Assembly (NCBI GenBank): GCA_029259605.1
Contig: JAJDEV010000097.1
Coordinates: forward strand, 1 to 64,000
Source of the DNA: Planctomycetota bacterium
Lineage (GTDB): Bacteria; Planctomycetota; UBA1135; GCA-002686595
Length of the DNA: 64,000 bases
Direction: 5' to 3'
Below, piece by piece: positions 16,813-25,064 of the stretch. The stretch's first letter is position 1; every line of letters starts with the position of its first letter. The translations under genes and the position numbers were made by a program. The notes beneath the pieces are model-generated. The model searched no databases and was not told where the DNA came from. It saw only the letters and a program-made list of their open reading frames with translations.

Positions 16813-19254
16813 CTAGTAGTAGGCGGCCCCGGTGTCGGTCAGGTAGCCGTAGCGCGTGACGCTGGAGTCGGTCACGAGCTCGACGCGGACCTTCGATCCG
16901 GACACCACGACCCAGCCGTCCGTGCGACCGAACGCGCTGCCGGCTCCGCTGCTGATCAGGTTGCCGGACACGGTGTAGAGCAGCGTGTCATTCACGTCGT
17001 AGACGCGGAGGAAGTCGTAGTTCGCCTCCGTGTTCAACGTCGTGAAGTGCACCGCCACTTGCGATGCGCCCGGGTACTCGTACGTGAAGGTGTAGGTCGA
17101 GCTGTTGGAGTAGTTGTGCGGCGTCTGCTTCACCAGGCCGACGTAGTTCCACTCCGGCGTTCCCGACGACACCTCCCAGTTCGCGGTGATCGTGCCGGTC
17201 GGGTTGCCGCTGTAGCCGTGGATCAGCACGTTCCACGTGTCCGCGGCCGGGTTGGTGAAGTCCACCGACTCGGACGAGCCGCCGATGTACGGCGCCTTGA
17301 ACTCGGCCTCGTCGTGCTGCCCCTGATCGGCGGGCCAGTTGATCGACGCACGCTTGACGTACAGGTCTGCGTCCCCGCTCCCCGTCATCGAGACGTTGAG
17401 CGATGTCGCGTTGGCCGGCACCGGGATCGTGAACTCCGTGGTCGCGCCGGTCGCGACCGAGAAGCTCTCGCCGACACCGTCCGCCAATTCGGTCGGCCCT
17501 CCGCCGCCACTGGGCTCGGTCCACGTCGCCGAGATCGATCCCGAGGCCGCCGAGTATCCGTGGACGAGCACGTTCCACGTGTCGCCCGCGGGTGCGGGGA
17601 AGCTGGCCGATTCGCTCGAGCCGCCGATGTACGGCGCCTTGAACTCGGCCTCGTTGTGCTGCCCCTGGTCGGCCGGCCAGTTGATCGCGGCGCGCTTCAC
17701 GTAGAGGTCGGCGTCGCCCGAACCCGTGATGCTCACCACCAGATCGGTCGCGCCAGACGGAACGTCGATCGTGTAGCTCGTGGTCGCACCGGTCGCGACG
17801 GTGTAGGACTGCGAGACTCCGTTGAGGAGCTCACCCGGTCCCCCACCGCCTCCACCGATGGCTCCGGTCAAGTCGATGCGCCTCTTGCTCGAGTCGCCGG
17901 AGACGGTCGCGCCGGTGCTCTGGTAGAGGCTCACCACACCGCTCTTGTCGCCGATCAAGCCCGCGTCCGCCGTCAACAACTGCGCGGTCAGACCCGCAGC
18001 CGCCGGACAGGCCGAGGACGTTCCGCCGAGCGCGAACGTCCCGCCACCACACTGGGCGCAGATGACCTCCTCCGAGGGTGCATAGACGTCGAGGAACGGC
18101 GCCGTGTCGGAGTAGCACGCGCGCTCGTCGACCTGACGGCTGGAGTCGCTGCAGTACGCCGGCGGGAACGGCGAGTAGGCCGCGCCGGTCGCGTCCCACA
18201 CCGAGCCGACCGAGATCACGTTGTCGGAGCACGCGGGCGAACCCATCGAGTCGGACCAACCGTCGTTGCCGGAAGCGGCGAAGACCAGGATGCCGGCGCT
18301 GACCGCATCGCCCGCGGCGGTGTGGAGCGTCCCCGAGTTGCACTCGGAGTAGTAGCGTCCGCCGCCCAGCGACATGCTGATGACCCGAATGGGCGCGCCG
18401 CCGCCGGTGCCGTTCACGTTGGTGATGCACCAGTTGATCGCGTTCGCGATGACGCTGTCATAGGCGTTCGGGAACACCGTGTTGCAGTAGAGGTCGACGC
18501 CCGTCGCGTAGCGGCGAACGATCGAAGCCGTTCCCGTTCCGTGATAGCAGTCGTTGAAGTTCTGCGAGTGGATCGAGGTCCCGGGGTCGGAGAAGTTCTG
18601 CCCGCCGAAGATCACGCCGTTGGGCAGAGACGTCGATCCGCCGAGCTCGGAGTGCAACAGATCGAAGTGGCTGTCGATGACCGCGACGCCGATGCCCGTG
18701 CCGTCGTATCCGCTGGCCTCGGCAGCGTACGAGCCCGTTAGCGCGCGCCCCTGATTCGTGAAGTGCACGTTCAGGTGATCCTTGCGCACGAACTGCACGT
18801 CGTCGCGCGCGGCGAGCCGTTCGAGCGCCCACGGGCTGCCGACGTACGCGACGACCGAGTACTGCAGCGTGAGGAAGTCGATCACCTCGACCGCTCCCAC
18901 GGCATTCAGGCCCGGCGTGTTCGAGAGCGAGTCCACGAACACCGCCTGCCGCAGGGCCACCGCATCGGCGACTTCCTGCGCCGGCCTCGCGCTTCGCGCG
19001 GTCGCGATGCGCGGGTCTTGCGCGCGTTGCGCGAGCTCGATCACGACGCGGACGTTGGCGCTGCTTCCGCGCCGGGCCGCGGCGTCGAAGTCGCGCGTGA
19101 TCTCGGGGTCGATCTTGCGCGCGACAACTTCGGGTAGCGGATCGTCCCGCCGCTCATCGGCATGCCGCGACGCCTGCGAGGATGCGAAGCCTCCCAGACA
19201 GAGCGCGGCAGACAGAGCGACCAATGTCGTTCGGATGGGGGTGATTGACGACAT
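16813..19254 (-). CDS. Secreted subtilisin-like (S8) protease with two PPC domains
   Basis: 813 residues. Signal peptide about 1-27, a propeptide to about residue 165, then an S8 catalytic domain: Asp194 (VAVIDSHFD), His238 (CYHGTGTAS), oxyanion Asn330 (AASGN) and Ser413 (GGTSSACPAA, a variant of GTSMAAP). Many cysteines suggest disulfides. Two near-identical pre-peptidase C-terminal domains follow (about 480-590 and 600-700), sharing GSGDADLYVKRA and EAEFKAPYIGGSSES. A final CUB-like beta domain ends in GAAYY. ATG 19254 has AAGGAG seven bases upstream. The gene would act outside the cytoplasm; PPC domains in this family are often removed after export. Its stop lies in the border of a palindromic element. 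Confidence 0.9.
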   Translation of the reverse strand: MSSITPIRTTLVALSAALCLGGFASSQASRHADERRDDPLPEVVARKIDPEITRDFDAAARRGSSANVRVVIELAQRAQDPRIATARSARPAQEVADAVALRQAVFVDSLSNTPGLNAVGAVEVIDFLTLQYSVVAYVGSPWALERLAARDDVQFVRKDHLNVHFTNQGRALTGSYAAEASGYDGTGIGVAVIDSHFDLLHSELGGSTSLPNGVIFGGQNFSDPGTSIHSQNFNDCYHGTGTASIVRRYATGVDLYCNTVFPNAYDSVIANAINWCITNVNGTGGGAPIRVISMSLGGGRYYSECNSGTLHTAAGDAVSAGILVFAASGNDGWSDSMGSPACSDNVISVGSVWDATGAAYSPFPPAYCSDSSRQVDERACYSDTAPFLDVYAPSEEVICAQCGGGTFALGGTSSACPAAAGLTAQLLTADAGLIGDKSGVVSLYQSTGATVSGDSSKRRIDLTGAIGGGGGGPGELLNGVSQSYTVATGATTSYTIDVPSGATDLVVSITGSGDADLYVKRAAINWPADQGQHNEAEFKAPYIGGSSESASFPAPAGDTWNVLVHGYSAASGSISATWTEPSGGGGPTELADGVGESFSVATGATTEFTIPVPANATSLNVSMTGSGDADLYVKRASINWPADQGQHDEAEFKAPYIGGSSESVDFTNPAADTWNVLIHGYSGNPTGTITANWEVSSGTPEWNYVGLVKQTPHNYSNSSTYTFTYEYPGASQVAVHFTTLNTEANYDFLRVYDVNDTLLYTVSGNLISSGAGSAFGRTDGWVVVSGSKVRVELVTDSSVTRYGYLTDTGAAYY

Positions 19255-19720
19255 GCACTTCTCCTTGGGGTGATTCCTCCCGCGGAGGACGTAGCCCTCC
19301 GTGCGAGGAGATGGGGTGAGTTGGAAAAGAGTCCCCAGTGCGAGGCGAGCGAAGACGAACGCCGAGGGGGGACCATGAGGCTGCCCCGATCGGCACTCGA
19401 ACTCAAATTGAATCTATCGTTCCTAGACGGCCCCGTACCGAGTCGCATTCGGGCAAGGGATGCCGCACTCACGCACGCGGTTTCGGAGCCGACACGACGC
19501 GGCGAGTCTCGGCGGTTTCGCTCGCGACGCGCTCCGCTCTGCCGTTGCCGCGCCGCTCGTCGAAGCCCCGAAGTCCGCTTCCAGGTCGAGCGCGCGGACG
19601 GTTCGGCGTGAAGTCGAGCGCTTTCGTTCCGACCTGCCGTCGGATTCGGGGCGGGAGAGTGGAAGTACCGCCGTTCGCGCGGATCATGTGTGCGTCGAGG
19701 GCCCACCTCGCGCCCTCCCC
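19255..19720. other. Non-coding gap between divergent genes
   Basis: About 465 bp between the divergent subtilase and ABC ATPase genes. Only the subtilase ribosome site (AAGGAG near 19261-19266, minus strand) is clear. The frame of the ABC ATPase is open back to 19460, but that translation is Arg-rich and has no domain, so it is treated as non-coding. No repeat or RNA gene was seen. Confidence 0.4.
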
Positions 19721-20683
19721 ATGCAAGGCATTCGCATTCGCGGTCTGGTCAAGCGCTATCCGAACACGACGGATTTGTTCGGACTGCTGCGCCATCCCTT
19801 CGCGGCGCGCGAGGGAACGACGGCGCTGCACGGCATCGACCTGACGCTCGAGCCGGGACGGATCTACGGGCTCGTCGGCCCGAACGGCGCGGGCAAGACC
19901 ACGCTGCTCAAGATCGTCGCCGGGCTCGTGCTCCCCGACGAAGGGACGATCGAGCTCGACGAAACGACGCTCGATTCGCGCTCGCGCCGGGCGCGCAACG
20001 CGATCGGCTACGTCGTCTCCGAGGAGCGCTCGTTCCACTGGCGCCTGACCGTGCGCGAAAACCTGCGCTTCTTCGGCGTGCTCGAACAGGTCGACGATCC
20101 CGAGAGTCGGGCGACGCTGTGCCTCGATCGCGTCGGCATGCTCGAACACGCCGATCGCTCGTTCCGCGAGCTGTCGACCGGGATGCGCCAACGCGTGGCC
20201 CTCGCGCGCGGTCTGCTCGGCGATCCGCGCGTGCTTCTGATGGACGAGGCGACGCGCTCGCTCGATCCGCTCGCCGCGGACGACCTGCGCGCCGTCCTGC
20301 GTGAGCTCTTCCCGGTCGGTTCGGAGCGCACGCTCGTCTACTCGACGCACAACCTGGCCGAGGTCGAGGTGCTCTGCACGGACCTCGTCGTGTTGCGCAA
20401 GGGGCGCGTCACGGCGCGGCGCGACCTGGTCGCCGGTGGCGGCGCGCTCGATTCGAGTTGCTACACCCTGCGCACGCGTCGTCCCATCCCGGGCGACGTC
20501 CTCGCGGCGATCGACGGCATCGAGCGTCTCGGCGAGCGCGAAGGCGCGGTGTCGGTGCGCGTGGCCACCGAGGCGACGCTCGACGGGCTCGTCGCGTGCG
20601 TCCACGCGGGCGAGTACGGCTTGCTCGAGCTGCGCAACGATCCGTGGATCGAGGACCTCCTCCGCGAGGAGCCCGTGCAATGA
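19721..20683 (+). CDS. ABC transporter ATP-binding protein (ABC-2 exporter type)
   Basis: 320 residues. Walker A GPNGAGKTT, Q-loop region near VVSEERSFHWRLTVREN, signature LSTGMRQRVALARGL, Walker B VLLMDEAT and H-loop STHN are all present. About 80 C-terminal residues follow the nucleotide-binding domain, as in DrrA/CcmA-like exporters. The ATG at 19721 begins the domain directly. The gene overlaps the permease by four bases (ATGA), so the two form an exporter for a lipid, glycan or peptide. It lies opposite the RiPP-like cluster, separated from it by a palindromic element, so a link to peptide export is only possible, not shown. Confidence 0.9.
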   Translation: MQGIRIRGLVKRYPNTTDLFGLLRHPFAAREGTTALHGIDLTLEPGRIYGLVGPNGAGKTTLLKIVAGLVLPDEGTIELDETTLDSRSRRARNAIGYVVSEERSFHWRLTVRENLRFFGVLEQVDDPESRATLCLDRVGMLEHADRSFRELSTGMRQRVALARGLLGDPRVLLMDEATRSLDPLAADDLRAVLRELFPVGSERTLVYSTHNLAEVEVLCTDLVVLRKGRVTARRDLVAGGGALDSSCYTLRTRRPIPGDVLAAIDGIERLGEREGAVSVRVATEATLDGLVACVHAGEYGLLELRNDPWIEDLLREEPVQ

Positions 20684-21495
20684 CGTTCCGCCGCACCGCC
20701 GCCGCGTTCATCCGCCGCGACTGGCTCATCGCGACGAGCTATCGCGTCAACTTCATCCTCAGCCTGGGGACGATGATCGCCGCGCTGTTCTTCATGGCGT
20801 TCATCTCCGAGTTCGTCGGCGACGTCGCGGCGGACATGCTCAAGGGCTACGACGGCAGCTACTTCGCCTTCCTCGTGCTCGGCGTCGGCGTGCTTTCGTT
20901 CCTCGACACGGCGCTGACGCAGGCGTCGCGCCGCATCCGTGAGGGTCAGGTGCTCGGCACGCTCGAGGCGCTGCTCGCGACGCGCACCGGACTTCCGACG
21001 ATCCTGATCTGCCTGCCGCTCTACGCGTTCCTCGAGACTTCGGTGCGCTTCGTGCTCTACCTCGTGCTCGGCATCGCGTTCTTCGAGATGAACGTGAGCT
21101 CCGGCAACGTGCCGGCGGCGCTGCTGCTCTTCGCCGCCGCCATCGTCGCGTTCGCGTCGCTCGGGCTCGTCGTCGCCGGACTGACGATCGCGTTCAAACG
21201 CGCGGAACCGATCGCCAACCTGATCAGCGGCGTGAGCCTCTTCCTCGGCGGCGTCTACTATCCGCTCGACGTGTTGCCCGGGTGGTTGCACACGCTTGCC
21301 TACCTGCTGCCGATCACTCCCGCGCTCGCCGGACTGCGCCTCGCGCTCCTCTCCGACACGGCGGGCTGGTCGGACATCCTGCCCGAGCTGCTCGCCTTGC
21401 TCGCCTACATCGCGGTGATGCTGCCGGTCGGCATCGCGTTCTTCCGCTGGTCGCTGCGCCGCGCGATGCGCGACGGCACGCTCACGCAGTACTAG
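20680..21495 (+). CDS. ABC-2 type transporter permease
   Basis: 271 residues with six predicted membrane helices in the ABC-2 arrangement. The segment GVSLFLGGVYYPLDVLPGWL is the hallmark loop before the fifth helix in DrrB/NodJ-type permeases. Its ATG overlaps the stop of the ATPase gene (ATGA), so the pair is co-translated. The last codon TAC is followed by a TAG stop that is part of the CTAG border of the palindromic element at 21496. The substrate is unknown; polysaccharide, lipid or the nearby peptides are all possible. Confidence 0.88.
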   Translation: MTFRRTAAAFIRRDWLIATSYRVNFILSLGTMIAALFFMAFISEFVGDVAADMLKGYDGSYFAFLVLGVGVLSFLDTALTQASRRIREGQVLGTLEALLATRTGLPTILICLPLYAFLETSVRFVLYLVLGIAFFEMNVSSGNVPAALLLFAAAIVAFASLGLVVAGLTIAFKRAEPIANLISGVSLFLGGVYYPLDVLPGWLHTLAYLLPITPALAGLRLALLSDTAGWSDILPELLALLAYIAVMLPVGIAFFRWSLRRAMRDGTLTQY

Positions 21496-21670
21496 CCCGG
21501 GTTATTCATGGGGCTTTGCCGAGATCGACGCAGATGTGCGTCAGATCAGCGCTTCGCGACCGAAGCGCGTGGAGGCGACCTTGACGGGTCGTCGAACCCG
21601 GTGAGGGAGGGAAGTGCTGAGATGGCGCGCAGCTGCGTCGATCTCGGTGAAGGCTCATGAATGATCCGGG
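21496..21670. mobile_element. CTAG-flanked palindromic element, family A1
   Basis: 175 bp between CTAG 21492-21495 and CTAG 21671-21674. Left end cccgggttattcatg, right end catgaatgatccggg. Inverted relative to the copies at 1 and 30479. It fills the space between convergent genes: the left CTAG holds the TAG stop of the ABC permease, and the right one lies four bases from the stop of the nucleotidyltransferase gene. About 50-bp imperfect inverted arms surround a small cgggt/acccg core hairpin. Confidence 0.8.
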
Positions 21671-21678
21671 CTAGCGCG

Positions 21679-22860
21679 TCAGAGCCGCTTGAACAGGGCG
21701 AGCCCGTGCGCGCGCAGCAAGCGGTACGGACGGTAGATCCAGTAGACGAACTCGAGCGGACGCGGGAGCGCGAGCGCCTGTCGATCGGTCCACTCGGGGC
21801 GCAGGATCGTCACGAGATAGCGGACGAGGCCGAGCGGCGCGCCGGGGTGCGTTCCGCGCCCGATCGCGGCCGCATCGAGCCGCGCGAGGTGCGTTCTCCA
21901 CTCCGAGTACTTCGGCAGTCCCGAGTCGAGGCGCGCCATGCGCTCCAGCGTGAGCGCGACCTCCGCGCGAATCGACGCGGTCTGCGCCGAGCGCACGACG
22001 CGCTCGGGGAGTGGCGCATCGAGCAGGACCCACGCGAGGTAGGCGCCGACGAGCACGGTGTGCTCGCGGCCGAGGCCCTCGGCGCGCTCGAGCACGACAC
22101 CCCAGTCGAGGTCCGGGTGCGCGACGAAGAGCCGCGCGATGTCCGCCGCCATTTGCAGGCGCACCCAGCGGTGCTTCTCGCCGCCGTGAATGCAGAGCAC
22201 GATGAACAGATCCTCGGGCCCGAGGACCTCGACCTCGGTGCCGAAGATCGAGAGCGGAACGAGCCGGTCCCAATACGAATCGATGTCGTAGCCCTTGCGG
22301 TGGCGCGCGGGGAGCAAATCCCAGTGCACCTCGACGAGCGTGCGGTCGCTCTTTCGCACGAAGTGCCATTCGCAGTCCGCGAGGTCGCGCGGCCCGCCGG
22401 ATTCGAAGCCGCGCGCGCGCATGACCTCCGCGACCGTGTCGAGCTCGCCCTCCTCGACGACGATGTCCAAGTCATAGAACTGCCGCTGCCCCAGATCGTC
22501 GTACAGCGCGAGCGCGAGCACCGGCCCCTTGTACGGTGAAGCGCGCAGCCCGCGCGCCGCGAGATCGGCGAGGATGCCCAGGAGCTCGCGCACGTGGGCG
22601 AGGTTCTCGCGCTGGCACCTCTTGAACTCCTCCTCGAACTCGTCGCGCCATGCGGCGGGAACGGACTCGAACTCGATGGACCGCAGCGTGTCGTACACCA
22701 TCGGGATGACGCGGTTCTTCTGCGACATCTGGAACGCGAGCTTCCAATCGACGACGGCGGCGGCAGCACGGCGCGTGCGTTCCGCGCGTGACCTGCTGCT
22801 CGTTGCGATACAGGTCGCCTCGATCAGGAGCGTGAGCTCGGACGCGAACGGCTCGCTCAT
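21679..22860 (-). CDS. Nucleotidyltransferase family protein (NTP_transf_5-like)
   Basis: 393 residues. The motif SPYKGPVLALALYDDLGQRQFYDLDIVV carries the GS-like entry and the catalytic Asp130-x-Asp132 pair of minimal nucleotidyltransferases, as in the uncharacterised nucleotidyltransferases found beside lasso-peptide and HPr-kinase-like genes. A conserved VEVHWDLLP and a helical C-terminal region follow. The expected reaction is transfer of a nucleotide to an unknown acceptor. Its ATG overlaps the stop of the HPr-kinase-like gene (ATGA), so the two are co-translated, and both lie downstream of the peptide genes. Possible acceptors include the peptide, its phosphate group, or a glycan precursor; none is demonstrated. 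Confidence 0.8.
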   Translation of the reverse strand: MSEPFASELTLLIEATCIATSSRSRAERTRRAAAAVVDWKLAFQMSQKNRVIPMVYDTLRSIEFESVPAAWRDEFEEEFKRCQRENLAHVRELLGILADLAARGLRASPYKGPVLALALYDDLGQRQFYDLDIVVEEGELDTVAEVMRARGFESGGPRDLADCEWHFVRKSDRTLVEVHWDLLPARHRKGYDIDSYWDRLVPLSIFGTEVEVLGPEDLFIVLCIHGGEKHRWVRLQMAADIARLFVAHPDLDWGVVLERAEGLGREHTVLVGAYLAWVLLDAPLPERVVRSAQTASIRAEVALTLERMARLDSGLPKYSEWRTHLARLDAAAIGRGTHPGAPLGLVRYLVTILRPEWTDRQALALPRPLEFVYWIYRPYRLLRAHGLALFKRL

Positions 22861-23810
22861 CGCCCCTGTGCGTGGGCTTCGATGCGCTCCACGAGCTCCT
22901 CGAGCCGTTCCAAACCGCGCGGCCTGCGAAGCCGGAAAAACGGCACGCCGTCGGCGATCACGCGTGCGCGCCGCATGACCTCGTCGGACCCGACGGTGCG
23001 ATGCTGCAACTTGGCGCGATGCCCATGCCCGATGGCGGCGAGCAGCGCTTCCTTCGTAGGCAAGGGCCCGATCAGCTCGGGTTCCCCGTCTTCGATCAGG
23101 TAGACGCGCGCGAGCGGGAGCGGCTCGGTACGCAGCGGCCCCGCGACGGCTCGCGCGCGCTTGTCCTCCTCGGGATTCACGAGCGGCATCGCGTTCCCAT
23201 CGTCGCCGCGGTGCGCAATGAGCTCGGCCGTCATCTTGATCTGCGGATAGGCGGGCACCGTGCGCAACGGGTCCGCTTCGACGTCGATCGCCATGACGTC
23301 GTCGGACAGGAATGCGTGCCCGCGCTCGTGGAGCGCGAGCGCGAGCGTCGACTTGCCCGTGCCCGAAACAGCCGCGAACGCGATCGCCGCGCCGTTCAGT
23401 TCGACGCCGCTCGCATGCAACGGATAGAGCCCGCGTTGGGTCAAGAGGACGCTGAACACCGGGCCGAGGAGCGCCGCGCGCAGCCCCGCGGGATCGACGC
23501 CCGCGCACGGCGCGATCTCGATCGAATGGCCACCGTCGATGCGCACACGCGCCACGTTGGGCCAGTCGAACCACGCGACGTCGCCGTCGGCACCGAACCA
23601 GTCGTCGCCGACGCGCTCGCCCCGCAAACGCGCGATCGCCTCCGACCACGGGTCGTCCGCGTCCAGCCCGTGCGCGCGGATCGAGAGGTGCACATCCCGC
23701 GCTCGCTCACCCGAGCGCGCAGGCAGCTCGGGGAACTCGAGTGCGGACTCGAGTCGCAGTCCAAAGAGACCGTAGGTCGTCACGTCAGGGGCGGCGTCGG
23801 CGCGTCGCAT
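22857..23810 (-). CDS. HPr kinase-like protein (lasso-peptide-kinase type)
   Basis: 317 residues. The C-terminal half is an HPr kinase/phosphorylase fold: PLHASGVELNG with His132, P-loop AVSGTGKST (Lys153) and FLSDDV with Asp170-Asp171. The N-terminal 110 residues are unlike true HprK and match the extra domain of HprK-related proteins in RiPP and polysaccharide loci. Characterised relatives in paeninodin-type lasso clusters phosphorylate the C-terminal Ser of the precursor; both candidate precursors upstream end in Ser. The gene follows the intrinsic terminator after the peptide genes and overlaps the nucleotidyltransferase gene by four bases. ATG 23810 is preferred to the open frame up to 23933. 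A role in regulation of glycan synthesis (HPr-rel-A-like system) is the alternative. Confidence 0.82.
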   Translation of the reverse strand: MRRADAAPDVTTYGLFGLRLESALEFPELPARSGERARDVHLSIRAHGLDADDPWSEAIARLRGERVGDDWFGADGDVAWFDWPNVARVRIDGGHSIEIAPCAGVDPAGLRAALLGPVFSVLLTQRGLYPLHASGVELNGAAIAFAAVSGTGKSTLALALHERGHAFLSDDVMAIDVEADPLRTVPAYPQIKMTAELIAHRGDDGNAMPLVNPEEDKRARAVAGPLRTEPLPLARVYLIEDGEPELIGPLPTKEALLAAIGHGHRAKLQHRTVGSDEVMRRARVIADGVPFFRLRRPRGLERLEELVERIEAHAQGR

Positions 23811-23930
23811 GGGGTGAGGCGGGCGCGGCGGCGGGGCAAGAGACTGCCCTCTCCGACCGCCTCTCACAACCCACCGCCGGGCGGCGTCGAACCCGAGTTC
23901 GCACGCGGAGAGGCGGACATCCGCGTCGGG

Positions 23931-23978
23931 CAAATAAACAACGAGCGCCGACCCGGGAAACGGAATCGGCGCTCGTTG
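23931..23978 (-). terminator. Intrinsic terminator after the peptide genes
   Basis: A perfect 13-bp inverted repeat (caacgagcgccga at 23939-23951 and its complement at 23966-23978) encloses a 14-base loop. Read on the minus strand it is followed by TTTATTTG. It lies 9 bases past the stop of the second peptide gene and 120 bases before the HPr-kinase-like gene. It would end most transcripts after the peptides and let a minority run on into the enzyme genes, a common way to make peptide in excess. Confidence 0.85.
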
Positions 23979-23987
23979 GTTGGGGGA

Positions 23988-24140
23988 CTAGCTGCGGAAC
24001 GGACGCTCTTCAGCGAGCGTCCGATGTCCGTCGAACTTCTGGATGTCAAAGGCGCTTTCTTGGCCAGTCAGGGCTTCGATCGTGCCGTGGGTCACGAGCT
24101 TCGGAACGACGTACGGCTTCTTGCCTTGGGGAGCGAGCGT
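23988..24140 (-). CDS. Lasso-leader-type precursor peptide 1 (possible ACG start)
   Basis: 50 residues counted from ACG at 24140. The leader APQGKKPYVVPKLVTHGTIE continues into ALTG, fitting the YxxPxLxxxGxxxxxT pattern (Tyr10, Pro13, Leu15, Gly19, Thr25) that PqqD-type RREs bind. The tail QESAFDIQKFDGHRTLAEER ends with PFRS. Aligned codon by codon with precursor 2, its ATG is replaced here by ACG, while AAGGAGG stands about ten bases upstream; no in-frame ATG, GTG or TTG has a comparable ribosome site. Either ACG is a weak start or the copy is losing its start. It shares EERPFxS with precursor 2. Thr25-Gly26 would place the core at Gln27, with no Asp/Glu at core positions 7-9, so a standard lasso ring is not expected. 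Confidence 0.72.
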   Translation of the reverse strand, partial: TLAPQGKKPYVVPKLVTHGTIEALTGQESAFDIQKFDGHRTLAEERPFRS

Positions 24141-24163
24141 CGGCGCTGCTCCTCCTTGGTTCC

Positions 24164-24190
24164 GCACGTCATTCGAGTCGAACGACGTGC
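24164..24190 (-). other. Stem-loop between the two peptide genes
   Basis: Inverted repeat gcacgtc...gacgtgc with further pairing of ttcga/tcgaa inside (one mismatch). It starts 6 bases after the stop of precursor 2 and ends just before the AAGGAGG site of precursor 1. No T-run follows on the minus strand, so it is not a classical terminator. It may protect the upstream message or hide the ribosome site of precursor 1. Confidence 0.5.
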
Positions 24191-24196
24191 AGCCGC

Positions 24197-24367
24197 TCAA
24201 CTTCCGAACGGACGCTCTTCCGTCGTCCCGGGACCCCCACCGAGGGGCCCTTTGGTGACCTTGCGAAGCCCGGTTCCGCTTTGACGCTGACCGGTGAGTT
24301 CCTCGATCGTGCCGTGCGTTTCGAGCTTCGGCGCGACGTACTGTTTCTTGCCTTGGGGGGCGATCAT
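24197..24367 (-). CDS. Lasso-leader-type precursor peptide 2
   Basis: 56 residues from ATG 24367, with AGGA nine bases upstream. Leader MIAPQGKKQYVAPKLETHG plus TIEELTG fits YxxPxLxxxGxxxxxT (Tyr10, Pro13, Leu15, Gly19, Thr25). The remaining QRQSGTGLRKVTKGPLGGG and PGTTEERPFGS are Gly-rich and end in Ser. Leader and last seven residues are conserved with precursor 1 while the middle differs, the usual pattern of paralogous RiPP precursors. Cores beginning at Gln27 or at Gly after VTK (McjA-like TK-G) lack an acidic residue at position 7-9. It is the first peptide gene after the B2-type protease gene. Predicted substrate of the RRE, protease and perhaps the HPr-kinase-like enzyme. Confidence 0.82.
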   Translation of the reverse strand: MIAPQGKKQYVAPKLETHGTIEELTGQRQSGTGLRKVTKGPLGGGPGTTEERPFGS

Positions 24368-24455
24368 TGATTGGGTTCCTGCTTGTAACCGCACACGGTT
24401 TCTCCTGACCGAACACGGGGTCGATCCAGCGATCGACCGGTTTCGTAGGTCGTGA

Positions 24456-24485
24456 AGAGTACCACGCTCTGCGAGAAACCGGCAA
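24456..24485 (-). promoter_or_regulatory. Weak candidate promoter for the peptide genes
   Basis: Read on the minus strand: TTGCCG (24485-24480), 18 bases, then TACTCT (24461-24456), about 90 bases before the ATG of precursor 2. Both boxes match the consensus only in part. The 262-bp space between the B2-type gene and precursor 2 (24368-24629) is otherwise without features. Confidence 0.22.
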
Positions 24486-24629
24486 GTGGAGCACGCGTCT
24501 CCGAACCCAAGAAACACCGCCATTACGGGCGATTCGGCGGAAAATAGTGCCCGGAAACGGGCTGGCGACGCCTGGGGCCCCGCGCGGAAGCTCGGTCCGC
24601 GGGCAAGGCGCGAGCACCGCCCCGGATTT

Positions 24630-25064
24630 CTAGGGACGAACGGAGGTCTCGAGCGGCGTGTAGCGACCCGTTTCGGCCTCCCCGAGCACGACGTGGCCCT
24701 CGCAAACGAGCCACGCGTGAGCGCGGATCGACACCCCTCCCGGGCCGGGCTCGACCCCGTAGCGGACTTCGGACGCGTAGCCCGCGCGCGCGAGCAGGAT
24801 CTGCCCCGCGAACGCGTCGGGAAGGCACGTGTCCTTGCCCGGCAGGTAGCGCTTCGCGCGCTCGATCGAGCGCATCGCGCGGGGCACTGTCGGACGCGGT
24901 GCGCGCGACTCTCGCACGCGCGCGAGGCGCGCCTGAATCGCCTTCATCCTGCGATATCCGACGATCCGCATGCCGCTGCGCACGAAACACAGCAAGACGA
25001 GAGCGCGCAGCGTCGCAGCGCGATTCGCGAAGCGCGTGGCTCCGCCGCTAGGCGGCCTGCCCAT
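24630..25064 (-). CDS. Lasso-peptide B2-type leader peptidase (transglutaminase-like)
   Basis: 144 residues. Cys80 in KDTCLPDAFAGQILLARAGY and His116 in IRAHAWLVCEG form the cysteine-histidine core of the Transglut_core3 family, with VRYGVEPGPGG between them as in lasso B2 proteins. These enzymes cut the leader after the conserved Thr-x when the RRE presents it. The N-terminal 60 residues are basic and helical, typical of B2. The start (ATG 25064, or GTG 25067) overlaps the PqqD-like gene by 17 bases. The TAG stop is in a CTAG with no element inserted. The third catalytic residue (usually Asp) is not obvious here. Confidence 0.85.
   Translation of the reverse strand: MGRPPSGGATRFANRAATLRALVLLCFVRSGMRIVGYRRMKAIQARLARVRESRAPRPTVPRAMRSIERAKRYLPGKDTCLPDAFAGQILLARAGYASEVRYGVEPGPGGVSIRAHAWLVCEGHVVLGEAETGRYTPLETSVRP

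Noticed and set aside
19721-21495. Assigning the ABC exporter firmly to the peptide cluster
   Set aside because: It lies on the opposite strand behind a palindromic element, is an ABC-2 type rather than the peptidase-ABC or fused type common for RiPPs, and fits glycan or lipid export as well.
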